In this document: positions 1 through 11,601 of the stretch, piece after piece | How positions within the stretch are numbered: position 1 is the stretch's first letter | How the letters are laid out: every line of letters begins with the position of its first letter | From: Dactylellina haptotyla | Taxonomy: Eukaryota; Ascomycota; Orbiliomycetes; Orbiliales; Orbiliaceae | Direction: 5' to 3' | NCBI GenBank assembly: GCA_031310005.1 | Contig: CM062383.1 | Span: 124,001 to 188,000, forward strand | DNA length: 64,000 bases | Program-made: the position numbers and the translations under genes | Notes under the pieces: model-generated | Databases searched by the model: none | Told to the model about the DNA's origin: nothing | Seen by the model: the letters and a program-made list of their open reading frames with translations, nothing else

Positions 1-1
1 T

Positions 2-1111
2 TCGCAACGTCGACAACGCAAAATAGAATGGGCTCCTCAGAGTACCCCACAGCTTTTGATGGGACGGTGGGTGCTGAAAGTCTGCTCTATTGACAACGCC
101 AGTGCCGACCGTCCTCATATGAAGGGTTTTGGATTCCAACTCACCTATTTGTTTCCCCTTTGGATGTTTTTACGATTCGCTATTCTATACTCGTTCTTCA
201 TAGAGTATGATGCTCGTAAACGCCAACTTTCCATACAGCGGTCAATTGCTTTCCCCTCGATCGTTGATCCTGGGTCGGATGTTATGCTCTTTGCTAAGCA
301 CGGCAATGTCGAGGGACTCAAGATGCTTTTTTCGACTGGCCGAGCGCGTCCGACAGACGCAGATATAACGGGTATTACGCCCTTACACGTAAGCAAGTTG
401 GTTAATCCTCTAATTCGGCTCACCTATGGAATCAGTCTAACTCTTCAAAATCAAACAGTGGGCAGCTAGGAGAGTCTTCAAGTCAGGGGATAGCTTTGAA
501 ATAATCGAACTTCTCTTGAACGAGGGGGCTGACATCAACGCAACTGGTGACCGAGAGGCTGAGTAAGATACTGCTGATAAACGTAGAAATCAAATAGAAG
601 TGGCTAACTTTGAAATAGCACACCTCTCCACTGGGTAGCAACATATGCAGCCTCGAAAACGAGTCGCCAAGTAATGAAATTTCTAAAAGATAAAGGCGCC
701 GATGCAACTCTCCCTGACGTTATGGGATCATCCGCCGATGATATATTTGAATCGCTGTATAGAGTTACAGGTCAATTTGAAAAACAAAATGACCTTGGTA
801 TCACTCCATTGATGAAAGAAGTCGGGAAAGGGGATGAATGTTCGCTAGCGAAGTTGAACGATCTGGTGGCCGGGGAGGGGCTCTTGGAACAAGATAGGGG
901 TGGTTGGACAGCGATGCATTGGGCGGCTATGGGCGGCTCTTCAAGTGTGATTCAAAACCTAATTAAAGCAGGGATAAAAATGGGCTTTAATTATGCCGCT
1001 GGCTCTCGGTTTGGAGCAAAGCCGAGAGATGTAGCAGCAAGATACGGTAACGAGGAAGCTTGGAAAGCAGCTTTAACAGTCTGTGGCCTCGATTTGAGTG
1101 TTGAACTATAG
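2..1111 (+). CDS. Ankyrin-repeat protein, 5' end open at window edge
   Basis: Three exons: 2-388, 459-562 and 619-1111. The introns begin GTAAGC and GTAAGA and end CAG and TAG. Joining them gives one frame of 327 visible residues. The frame is open to the window edge; the first in-window ATG is at 59, so the true start may lie upstream. Ankyrin signatures appear as TPLH-W-A blocks at all three exon joints, including GITPLHWAARRVF, LLLNEGADINATGD, TPLHWVATYAASK and GWTAMHWAAMGGSS. The N-terminal half has a hydrophobic stretch (LFPLWMFLRFAILYSFFIEY) followed by a 'FAKHGNVEGLKMLFSTG' segment, common in fungal ankyrin proteins that carry a separate N-terminal sensor domain. The binding partner cannot be read from sequence. 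I am confident in the ankyrin assignment, not in a function. Confidence 0.75.
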
Positions 1112-1973
1112 TAGAAGCATATCATCACTACTAACTTATGTATGTCGAAATTTGATCGAATTCTCTACTATTATCTCTGTTATTCTGGAAGCCCTTGACT
1201 AGGATTTTCCGGAACAATATTAGATCTATAATTTGATAAAACAAGATCAGTCGTCAAACTTTAGTTTGTTCGCGGTTAGTATCCCTCGGAGCACTATGTG
1301 TTAATAATATCTAGTTAACGGTCTTTTGGCTGCCTAGGCTAACGCGGAATATCTGTGATGGCCGAATATAGCCTCGAAGATTGAGATCCAGGTGTTATCT
1401 GCTAGCTCCAACTGCGATATAAGTCGCGCAGAATAATAACGGATCCTCGAAAGCAAAAAAAAAGCTTTGCCACGCATAGTTCTGTTAATGCGAGTTTTAA
1501 CTGGACGTCCACATAATTTCACAATCTAGCTCGCCCTACAATCTGTCATCATTCTAACGCATTGCGAATCCACACGTGTCTTTGACTATTGGTGGTCATT
1601 TTATGAAGTGGACCTAATTTTTTATGCTTTAAAACTGGAGCACATGTATTCGATATATATAATACATGTTCGCGGAATAGCGCAGCATGATGAAACAATG
1701 CGGAATAGCGCATCCTTGGAAACTATATCCCGTTAGCTAGCCAAGGTTATCAAAGCTTTAGTCCGACACAAAATGGCATTGGTATCCCAAACCAAATCAC
1801 CAACACCCTGGAGATTTTATTTCTTAGACTCTAAGCGATGGATATATCTAGAAGAATGCCTTTGAACGCCTACAATCCTAACGCCTACGTTTAAATACAA
1901 CATCAGGTTTAAAGATTATCTAACGGCATATCTTTAATTTCCCTTCCGTGTTCCACCGCCTTCCATTTTAAAA
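1112..1973. other. Intergenic, AT-rich, no gene seen
   Basis: No coding signal is recognised. A short direct repeat of the 13-mer GCGGAATAGCGCA/T lies at about 1675-1711 (two copies roughly 28 bp apart). The segment just before the desaturase remnant may contain its old promoter. Confidence 0.5.
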
Positions 1974-3070
1974 ATGGCAAGTATGAAAGATCTGGATATG
2001 CTACAGCCTACAAGACCCAAGTATAAAATCGATGACCTAAGATATGCTATCCCGCCAAATTGTTTTCAACGGTTAACACTCCGCGGTGTTTATCATATCA
2101 CCTTAAATATCTTGACGGTGGTAGTGGTATTTCGCACTTTCCACGCCTATGTGAGGCCTGAAATCGTAGAATGGAATTTGCTACGACTTGCGCTTTGGCT
2201 ATTCTATAGTTTTCTACAAGGCCTTCTAGCAACCGGACTCTGGATTTTAGCGCATGAGTGTGGACACCAGGCATTATCTCCTTATAGGCTGCTCAACGAC
2301 TCGGCTGGATTCTTGCTGCATTCAATGCTTCTGGTGCCTTATTTTTCATTCAAAATAACACATGCACGGCATCACTACTACAACGCACATCTTTATAAGG
2401 ATACGGTTTTCGTACCAAAGAAACATGAGGAATTTACAAGAGCCTCTAGATTACGTAAGAAGATAAACGAAGCTATTGAGGATACCCGGTGGTAGCAGCT
2501 ATTCGAATTTTAATAATGCAACTGGTTGGTTGGCCAGCTTATCTCACCTTGAACGCTAGCGGGCAAAGCCGGTTGAACTGGATTTCTGAGCCAGTGGCGA
2601 ATACCAAAACGGTTCCCTAAATCACTTTAACCCTCGCAGCTCGTTATTTAGGAAAAAGGATGCCTCATGGATTCTCTTGGGAGATGCTGGCTGTTTGGTT
2701 ACTGCAAGCTTTCTATACTACCTTGCAGCTAGATTCAGTTGGAAAGAGGTAGTGATTTGGTATTTTGTTCCATATCTCTGGGTTAACCACTGGATTGGTA
2801 GGTGCTAAATCTATAAAGAACCAAATACAAAATAGGATGCACAGACAGATAATAACGATGTTTGTATATTTAGTGGCAATTACATATCTTCAGCACACTG
2901 ATTCGACCATGTATCGGTACGATTCTAGCATTTGGAATTTTCAGCTGGGAGCAGCTACAACAATCGATCGGAGCATCGGTTTCATTGGTTCATGGTTTTT
3001 CTATAATGCCGTTGAAACCCATGTTCTGCACCACCATTTGCAAAGGTGCCATTGGCGTGTTTTCCTTTAG
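1974..3070 (+). pseudogene. Decayed delta-12-type fatty-acid desaturase
   Basis: A membrane fatty-acid desaturase (oleate delta-12 family, ER) is recognisable along its whole length but broken. Box 1 HECGH and box 2 HARHH sit in the first open segment (1974-2495) and box 3 HVLHH near 3030. Around 2483 the homology (DTP-V-V-A-A...QLVGWPAYLTLNASG) moves to another frame, consistent with loss of one C in the ACCCGG run. Another frame change lies between about 2560 and 2611, before the NHFNPRSSLF block. A normal-looking intron (2798-2873, GTAGGT...TAG) still joins NHWI to VAITYLQHTD. After the third box the match ends and the frame stops at 3070, so the usual C-terminal tail is lost. Intact family members are about 400-480 residues. 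This is probably a dead paralogue; a core copy would be expected elsewhere in the genome. Confidence 0.85.
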
Positions 3071-3451
3071 CAACAAGCAGAAATCATGATAAATGTACAA
3101 GACCGATTAATAGATAGTATTCGGTCTAGACTAAACTAGATATCTGTGAACGATTAGACCGTAAATTCAGAATTAAGTAATCCACAGCTTTCCCGTGTGT
3201 TTGCTTTATCTTACGATGTGTGATAAACAATTAAGTTTGTGAGCTTTTAAGCTTTTCTACTTTACGGTAATGTAGCCTCGAGTCTAATCGGCTGAAGGCT
3301 AGCAGGCGCTGATCTGGCCAGAATGGGTTTTGGGTAAATAGGCATCTAGTAAATCAGACTCGTATATTCAGTTAGCCTATACCAGCTTGCTGGCGGAAAC
3401 GCGGATTGCGGAACTGAAGATTGAATTCATAGAAAATTTGCTCTATGAAGT
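3071..3451. other. Intergenic, nothing recognised
   Basis: AT-rich spacer between the convergent ends of the desaturase remnant and bioF. It probably contains the bioF 3' region. Confidence 0.5.
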
Positions 3452-4842
3452 TTATAACTTTGATTGTTCTGCCCTTCCTGACTTCCCAATTTGAACCCAG
3501 ACCCCAAGCAGCGTTACTAATCTTTCCACCTCTTCGCGTGTATTATGAAGATGCGTACAGACCCTGATTCGGTCGGTGCCCTGTGGTACCACCGGATAAG
3601 TGATCGCAGATACCAATATTCCTTGTTCTAGTAGCCACGCAGCCAAATCTCGGGGCTTCTCTACGAAAACTCCTGTAACGTGTGTACGTTCTTCCAAGGG
3701 GCAGGAGAATGTGAGACCCGCCGTTTTCAGAAGAGAACGGAGATAGAACGACATCTCAAATACATGATTAGTATTTTCTGTGATCTGCGGGGATTCCAAT
3801 TGGTTGTAAGCGATATTTATAGCTACAATATTTGAAATTGTGGCGGACGTAGTAAAGCGATAAGCTAGACCATAATTTGTGATATAATCCTTGACGATTT
3901 TAGGGCAGATCAAGACAGCTGCATTATTGAAAAGTTAGCGGTAGTAATTATTGAGAAGGCTATGCGAAAGATTAAAGCATATACCTCCTGCGCACCCAAT
4001 AGCCTTCCCAAATGTATGGACTCGTATCGGAGCATCATTCTCTAGCTGCAGTTGGTTGCACAACCCTGTCCCGCGTTCACCGTAGACGCCTGTCGAATGT
4101 GCCTGAATATGCGGATATGAGAAGGCGTCATTTGGCCCGCCAGATCTTCTCGCCTTACTAGGGAGTTGAACAAACTTACCTCATCTACAATCAAGAAGGC
4201 ATTTTCGCGTGGAAATATTTCCTTCATTACAGTAGTGATTTCCTGCAGAGCCGCCATTGTTCCATTCATGCTATGAACCGCTTCCACAGCGATGAATACA
4301 TTGTTCTCGCCTGTTCTAAACTTGGAATCAACTGACAAAGTCTTCAGGATGTTACCGAGATCTAATAACGAGTTGTGTGAGAACTTGATCTTGCTATCAG
4401 CTCTAGATTTTCTTAGCCCGTCGATGATGCTCGCATGCGCCGATTCGTCGTAGACGATAGCGTCGCCAGGTTGCGGAAGTGTCTGCCAAAGTGTAAGATT
4501 GGCATCATAGCCAGAATTGAAAAGAATCGCCGCCTCCGAATTATGGAATAAAGCGAGTCTTTTCTCAAGTTCCTGGTGGAAAGGCGTATTTCCACTTGTC
4601 CCCCTACTCCCGGTTGCCCCTAGGGGAGAAACTGCTAGTTTTGCTATAGTATCTTTGTAAGCATTTGCAACTCTTGGGTTGCGGGCTATAGAAAGAGTAT
4701 CATTAGAAGCGAAGTCAGCTAAGCGTAGTCGTGCACCCCACGCTACAGCAGGATCTAAATGCTCATCATAAGATTGATGTGTTATATATTGTCCTTTCTC
4801 GGCTCTGATACGGAGCGCTTCGTTCAATGAATCGTACAGCAT
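3452..4842 (-). CDS. bioF: 8-amino-7-oxononanoate synthase, peroxisomal (BioF)
   Basis: PLP-dependent alpha-oxoamine synthase of 415 residues. Exons on the minus strand are 4842-4180, 4102-3985 and 3918-3452; the introns start GTAAGT and GTATAT. Family marks are the early substrate loop GATGSRGTSGN, the FNSGYDAN block, YDESAHASIIDGLR (stacking histidine), VEAVHSMNGTMA, LIVDE-AHSTGVYGERG, and the Schiff-base lysine in HTFGKAIGCAGGA. The family includes BioF, ALA synthase, KBL and serine palmitoyltransferase. The protein ends exactly in -SKL, a canonical PTS1 peroxisomal signal. Fungal BioF is known to be peroxisomal, where beta-oxidation provides pimeloyl-CoA for condensation with alanine. No mitochondrial presequence is visible. 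bioDA and bioB are not in the window. A secondary-metabolite oxoamine synthase is the alternative, but SKL favours BioF. Confidence 0.85.
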
Positions 4843-5953
4843 TATTGTCGAGGGAATACAAGTTCGACTGCTTAATTTTTATCCGAAAATCATAGGACCT
4901 AGTTTACACGGTATATATAAGGGATTAACTCACGAACCCAACCCCAACGGAATTCTAGGGCTTAAGAACATAGAATTTGAAATTGAAGCGAGGCGTTCGG
5001 TTTTGAAATAGGTCTGTTGTTGCCACAGCCGTAAAAGCCTCACCGCGAGCGCCGCAGCGTCCAAGAGAGCTCAAGAGCACAACAAGGCTGAACAAAAATG
5101 CGGGATCTGCACCCCTTTTCGATATAGTGCAAGTTCCATATCTAGCTATCGATATATCTAGCAACGAGCAGCGACATATGCAGCCTATTCATCGACCTCG
5201 ACTAGATGGAGATAGGGCGGAGCTGAAGAGATACTACAATGTTCTCGCAGATCGCCTAGCATGATGATGTATTTATCGCAGAAGATAAAATTCATGAAAT
5301 TAGGTAAGCCTCACCTTCTTTTCTTGGCATTCCTATCTGGCAACGAGACTACATTCTCTCATGCTGCAGTCTGCGAGGATAAAGGCTTTTTTAAGTATTG
5401 ACGCGGGCAGCTCCAGTCAGTTACAAGATCGCGCGGGATTCTTGCTTCGCCCACCCCGAAACTTTTGTCGAAGCGGAAAGACCGACCGCGTGTTTCTGTT
5501 GGCCTTGTTCTCGCTGGCTCTACACGAAAATCCAGTTGAAGGATTGACAAACACTCTCTCATCAACACAATATATCGCGACAATCACGCGCGCTCTAGAG
5601 AGAGACTGCCAATACGCTCGCCATCCTTCAACCCCCAGATGATCCCACTGCTTCCGCCACAACTTCTAACGCATCACAACGGCCAAGACTGGTCCCTCTG
5701 TGTCTATTTGCAATGGACGGAACACACCATACTAAGTTCAGACGACCGCCATGCCTGATCAACACTTTCCTAATCTGGTCACCGCAACCCGCCACACAAC
5801 ACTTTCCTGTTATTTCGCGCAACAGAGTATGCCCCACCAGACACCCCACTTCCCCGCTACTCAGCAAAATATTAGAATCAAACGACCTAGACCGCGCTAT
5901 CTTACGAGCTACTAGAATTCACTAGAAGGAGGATCTGACCCCTACAAAGCGCA
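4843..5953. other. Intergenic between divergent bioF and HET gene
   Basis: About 1.1 kb upstream of both flanking genes, so it should contain both promoters. Short open frames on both strands (for example 5359-5867) overlap one another, lack recognisable motifs and are not called. Confidence 0.5.
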
Positions 5954-8935
5954 ATGGAGCACTTCTTACTCCCTAAAGGAAAGCGGCACCTGCTTATACC
6001 AAATCATACAACGAACGAGTATACCAATGATGGGAGCGGGTTTGGTAGCTACCCATCTCGGATGGGCTGGACCCCAGAAGATATCTCAGGAGCTAATGGC
6101 TTTGGGGGCCGCACAAAATCGGAAATCGAAGCTTTCTTTCAAAGCTGGCTATACTTCGGGTGTATTGTAGAAGTCTTCGCTGTTGTCGGCATCCAGGTTC
6201 AACAAAGCGACTTTGTTGATGAAAGTGGACAGCTTGTGTCGACTCGACGACTTCCATTCTTTATCCGTCAATGGCGGAAAAAGGTCCGAGAAATCGGCGC
6301 TAAAGATAGTCCCGAGAATATGCAATCCTCTATGAAAATTGGTATCATCCTTCATAGTGTATCGGATTTTATTGACAAGTATTGTCTTCCGTACTCCGGA
6401 ACTAGAAAGTCATATATGGACTCAGTAGCCCCGAGTGCCAAATCCCCCCTCTCAGACTTGATATGGATGTCAGTCATCGCGCTCGGTCACACCCTCATGG
6501 CCGCACTAATACAATTTTACGACATTCGAAGGACTGGGAACCATTGGGGGGCTTCACGGCTTCTTAAGAAGAGACTTTTGCGTAACGGATGGTGCCCAAG
6601 CGATGTTGAGAAATGTATGACAGACTTTGGCATTGATGGCCACTATTACCTTTCGCGATGCGCTATGAAAGAGCAGAACCTCACTCATAAGGACTGTGAT
6701 CGGTTTTATTGTCGGGCCCGGCAGGTCAACGAGACGACCTACGAGCCTAAGCATGTTCACGACAAAGATGACTGTTCAGGGCAGATATGGATTGACACGC
6801 ACCTTGTGGCGAGTATCATCAAAGATGGAAAGGTTCCCGTTTTCAAGTGGGACTCGTCGACAAAGACCGTGGAGATAGTAGGGTCTAATCTTCTTCGGAG
6901 AGGTTATGCATCTCCACCTTTTGTGGCCATTTCGCACGTGTTAGTAAAATTTAACCTAGTTCGCGTACCGAATGTTAGCTAACGATGACTCAGATGGTCC
7001 GACGGGATGGGCAATCCCGATGGGAATGGCCTTCTGGAATGCAAGCTCAACGAGATACAGGGACTGGTAAAGATTGCTGCTGCGAAGCTGAAGGGTAATC
7101 CACAGCACTTCTGGATGGATACTTTTGGTATTCCAGTAGGTAGCGGTCCGGAGATGAAAGCTGCTCGAAAATCCGCTATTGCAACGATGACTGGTATATA
7201 CGGTGCTGCAAGCGGGGTACTCGTTCTATCTTCCAATCTGCAAGCCATCTCATCAACCGATTCTGATGCAGAGAAAGGCCTGGGGCTATACTTTACAAAT
7301 TGGAATAGACGACTGTGGACCTGGCAGGAAGGCATGCTAGCGAAAAAGCTTTTATTGCAATTTTCCGACGAACCAATTGATATTTATCACTACGAGCTGA
7401 AAGATGGGAGAAGGTCAGTCAGGAGAGGACATTGCGTAACCTTCCCGAAAGATGCAGATATCGCTGCAATGGCACAATTTATAATTCTCCGGGATTTCCT
7501 ACGGATGGGACTTTTCGCTTCTATGGGTGCTGCGGAGGGGCGATCCGGGCCGATTGGGGTCGCGGTTTCACAAACTCAAACCCGTTCCACTTCTCACGGT
7601 ATTGATGAAACTATTTGTTTCGGGCTCATGTTGGGGTTGGACGTGATGAAGCTCCTGAATGTTGAAAAGAATCTCATCGAAGAATATCGTCAAAAAGATC
7701 CTTCCCTATCTGTTGATATGCGAATCTCAGACGAAGAGGTGGGCAAGGCTCGGCTGAAGCTTTTCTTTAGCATGGTGAAAGTGTTCCCCCGGGACATGGT
7801 CTTTAGTGTTCATTATCGTTTAGATGTCGAAGGATTCCGGTGGGCACCTGGCTCTTTCCTTGGCCTTCCAGCTAGAGACTTCGCTCGGCACGCAGAAGGG
7901 AACCATGCCATCCTAGACAAATATGGGCGCGGTCTCTCGGTGGCAGGTACGGGTCTACGCTTCAGATATAGCGATTCTCAAACCTCATCACAGCCGCCAA
8001 ACATAATATTGACCGTTACTGCCCCAGGAGCGCCAAGTTTCACATTGAAATTGGAGGTTGTGAAAAGGCATGAGGCGGATCAGCCGTTCAACTGGGTTGA
8101 AAATAAAGAGTATGGGATCATATTGGATGAGGGACCTGGTATCACAGTTTCACGATATCGCGATCGAGAAATCGCAACCGAGGATAGAGTTAGGAATGGA
8201 CCTGATCTAGAAAAATGGTTTGAGAACATCTTCTCTGTCAAACAGATTGGCCTCGCTATTGATGGAGCGGTTGGAGAAATTGTGAGCGAATCAAAAGAAG
8301 GCGCCGATGACAAATGGATACAGATCCGGCACGGATGTGTTGCAGCCGTCACCATCCTCGATCCATCAGCTATCACACCAGGTCCACAGGATTTAATACC
8401 TCAATTGAATTTCAGGAACGAACCATACCCGGATGACGAATACAACGAGTATCTTGATATGATAGGCAGCGGTGACTACGTCGCAGACCCCTTAGCCCCG
8501 TCGGATGATGAAGATGAAGACGGGGAAAATGAGGACGACGACGACGACGACGATGATGATGAGGAGGATGAGGAGGGAGGTGAACACGAGCAAGAAGATG
8601 AAAATGCAGAGGATGATGGAGATGAAGAGTGGGAGGATGAGGATAGCTCTGGAACCAATGAAGGCGATTCTGATTCTGAAGGCAAGTAGCCTATCCAACA
8701 CCATTCGAAATACAAACACAAATTGTTAACCACTACAATAGATGATTCTAATTATGACGAAGACGACGAAGACGATGCTCAAACTGTATATGAAGAGGAA
8801 GAACTCGACGATTTGTCCGATTGGGGGTCTTTGCTCGGTGACGACTCGGACTTTCGCCCTATTAGCACTATTCCACCGCGAGATGTAACAGCAAGTGCAC
8901 CTTTCATATCTTACCAGCGATGGTTCATATGCTAG
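5954..8935 (+). CDS. HET-domain protein with long acidic C-terminal tail
   Basis: Model of 955 residues in three exons: 5954-6939, 6994-8681 and 8742-8935. The first intron (GTTAGT...CAG) joins AISHV to WSDGMGNP, the classic HET start. Further HET blocks are HFWMDTFGIPV, the AI--M--IYGAASGVLVLSS segment and RRLWTWQEGMLAKKL. HET domains act in vegetative incompatibility and regulated cell death after non-self recognition. The N-terminal 330 residues carry no other domain I recognise. From about residue 845 the protein is almost purely Asp/Glu. The frame meets a stop at 8689, but AG|GCAAGT at 8681/8682 and a TAG acceptor at 8739-8741 would form a GC-AG intron. That intron continues the acidic tail in frame (DDSNYDEDDEDD) to 8935. 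Without this splice the protein would end after EGDSDSEGK. HET is secure; the third exon is inferred. Confidence 0.82.
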
Positions 8936-9198
8936 GAACCAAATCACTATTACCTAACTCCTATAAGAATCTCGTTGGATTTCTGATGTCATTGTCTGGC
9001 CAGTTACTTGCTCAAGCTTAAAAATCCTCAGGCCCATCGCACGAACACGGATGGACTAGGATAAACTTGATTTGTAAAAATTATAGAATATTTATATACA
9101 TTCACTAATGACATATATTCCATGTATATTCTTGTGTACCTGGTGCTTGCTCCCGAGCGATGTCCGCTTGATACTCTTGCCAAGAAATTTCAAAGGAT

Positions 9199-10795
9199 TT
9201 AACATGGAGCTGCTGTGCACTCACAGTTAATGCCGCTTGGAGCTTGGCACCTCGGGCAACAACAACAACCCGCTCCACACTGAGTACCTGTCTCGCCTGC
9301 ACAACATTGCGTACTGCCTTCATCACATATTCCGTTATTCGCCGAATTGCAGGCTGTACACCGCTGAGTGATCGGTTCGCAGATTTCGTTCCTCACTACT
9401 TTGCATGTTTTGTTGACGGCCGAGCTTGTTATACTGCCCGCCACCTTTGCACAGATGACGGCGCATACTGGTGCTGCTGGACCGCACGCTGATGCGCATG
9501 CAGCGGCAGCCAACCCTTGCACAGCACGCTTGGCGATTGTACCTAAGACCTTACACACTCCGTTTGTTATTACGGTTGCTGTTGTACCACAGTATGTTTG
9601 TTGGTCTCTGCAATTGGGGCATGTCTCGAAGCACACTCCGGTCCGGCTACAAGTGCTTAACTGCTTTCGTATCAACCGAAGATCCGTCGATTTCTGAGGG
9701 CCTAGCAATGGTGCATCCGCGATACTTCTGCCTTCCAGCATGCTCTCTATCAGATCGTAATCGAATACCCGTTTCTCGTGCCTTGTAACACGGGTTTGTC
9801 CCATACAGGTACCATTCTCCGGTTCGTTAATGATTACCTGATAATCTGGTCCACCTGTTGCAAAGTCCGAAGCGCAAGCTTGAAATTCGCTCAACACCCT
9901 GTTTGTTATCTCGGCCAACTCTTCTATAAATTGCGAGTTTGCCAAGAGTTCCACACATTGGCCGTGCTCTGTAGAATCAGTGTATTCATCGCATGGGTTT
10001 GGATCATCCAGTGCCGCTAAAAAGTCGCTTAAGGTCGTAATTCCCAGTATTGCGCTCTGCATGCGATAATCTACTAATTGAGGACTTGCTATTGAGTTGC
10101 TTGCCAATATCTCGTTAATCACATCGAAACACGATGCTGTATAACTCGAGCAGGTGCCAGGGAGGGGTTCGCAGGCACCGGATTGGCAGGTAGTGCCGTC
10201 TGCGCACTACAGAGGGGGTGGCGTTAGGGGGCTCGTTGAATGGAGTGCTAATCAATTCTTCAAAAACCTAAGGCAACATACCGAGTTCCCGCAAATTCCA
10301 CAGTTATTGTTGTCAGAAGTCAAGTCTGGGCATTGCCCGTTACAAGGGAGCTTGCCAGAGTTGGTGCAAACACAGGCGCTTGATGAACAGGTAGAACCGG
10401 TGACGCACTGGACTTTTATGAGTAATTATAATGAAGATACGGTATTCTCTTGGAACTTACCACGTTCCCACAGGCACCACAGTTATTGCTGTCCGAAACG
10501 ACATCGGTACAAGTTGGCGCTGGCTATCCATCTCGCAAATAAATTAGACATGTCTCTCAAAGATAGCTCTGCTCTCTCCCGTAGAAAGAACTGGACTTAC
10601 CACATGACAGGAACAGGCAGAGCTCAAGCGCAATGATTGCGTTGGGCCAGACCCACACGGTGTAGCGAACTGCGGAGGGAGCGACGTTGTGGCCATGATA
10701 TTTGCTTGGGTATATAATTGGCAGAATGACGTCGCAGCAGCGGTGCGTGTAGGGTTTCGAAGAGCACGTAGGCAGTTGTCAGCATTGCAACACAT
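9199..10795 (-). CDS. Cysteine-rich secreted-type protein, signal peptide missing
   Basis: Four exons on the minus strand: 10795-10601, 10523-10461, 10407-10282 and 10206-9199; 463 residues. Donors are GTAAGT, GTAAGT and GTATGT. Exon 1 encodes an N-terminal module seen in fungal secreted proteins: CCNADNCLRALRNPTR, a spaced TSFCQLYT, and SSACSC. Exons 2-4 each begin a short module with NNCGACGN- or NNCGICGN-type knots. The C-terminus is very cysteine-rich, including CCAGETGTQCGAGCCCCPRC. Relatives normally open with a secretion signal just before the CC. Here the first ATG sits directly on CC and the preceding codon in that frame is a stop. The 5' end therefore looks lost or lies in an unseen exon. 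A head-to-head oxalate decarboxylase fragment begins within about 20 bp. Function is unknown; an extracellular or effector-like role is a guess. Confidence 0.7.
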
Positions 10796-10812
10796 TCAAT
10801 ATTGTTGACTGG

Positions 10813-11601
10813 TTGATCCATGCACCTTTGGATGTTCTTGGCAAGAATTTTGGTGTCAATGCTTCAGAAGTCTTCAAGAACTTACCAGAAAAAAACCCCT
10901 ACATCAAGGCTGCTAATATCAGCCGTACATTGACTGCACCCGAATCTCCCAGCGGAGAGCTGACTGGAAACAGCAGCTATGTGTACAAGCTCAGCAAAGT
11001 TGGATTTCAAAAAGTTCCAGGTGGTGCTGGCACTCTGAATATCATTGATTCCCGAAATTTCCCAATTTCTACCACGATCGCCGCTACTGTTGTACGGGTT
11101 GAGCCGAAAGGTCTCAGAGAGTTCCACTGGCATCCAAATGTAACGCATCCGACTCTTACCGCTAGATGCAGTGCTATACTTACCAAAGATTCTATATAGG
11201 CTGATGAGTGGCTATACTTCCACTCGGGCACTGCACGTGCTACCGTATTCCAAGGAAATGCTCTTGCCCGCACATTCGACTTTAACCCTGGTGACACTGC
11301 AGTATTCCCAGATAATACGGGTAATTTGAATCTAGCAAATTCCGCTTTACTCTAGAGCCTCCGTTGCTAACTTTGATGAAAAGGCCACTACATCGAAAAT
11401 ACATCCGAAACTGAGGATCTTGTCTGGGTCGAAATATACAAGAGCAATCGTGTTGCCGATATTCCACTGTCGCAGTGGCTGGCACTCACGCCCCCTGATA
11501 TCGTTGCCCAACTTCTCAACGTTTCTCCAGACTTCGTCAAATCCCTCAGCAAAGAAAAGAAGGTATTGGTAAACCAAAAGACTTTCGGAAAACAGAAGTA
11601 A
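10813..11601 (+). pseudogene. Oxalate decarboxylase C-terminal half (bicupin fragment)
   Basis: Homology starts abruptly at about 10818 in the linker before the second cupin (LDVLGKNFGV, then NPYI). It runs to a stop at 11601 with exons 10813-11139, 11200-11320 and 11384-11601. Both introns are clean (GTAACG...TAG, GTAATT...AAG) and the frame holds for about 220 codons. The manganese site of cupin 2 is intact: the HxH and glutamate of GLREFHWHPNADEW, and the later histidine in PDNTGHYIEN. Complete fungal oxalate decarboxylases are bicupins of about 400-470 residues with a signal peptide. The N-terminal cupin and start codon are absent here. The fragment begins at a non-ATG codon directly beside the truncated 5' end of the cysteine-rich gene. 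It is called a truncated gene because no start or secretion signal is visible. Confidence 0.8.

Noticed and set aside
1974-4842. Idea that desaturase plus oxoamine synthase form a relict sphingoid or polyketide cluster
   Set aside because: The oxoamine synthase carries SKL and fits primary-metabolism BioF; no PKS, NRPS or tailoring genes are nearby.
8476-8733. Minus-strand Ser-rich frame
   Set aside because: Antisense of the poly-Asp/Glu tail of the HET gene.
9244-9788. Plus-strand frames with scattered Cys/Arg
   Set aside because: Antisense of the last exon of the cysteine-rich gene, whose spliced model is well supported.
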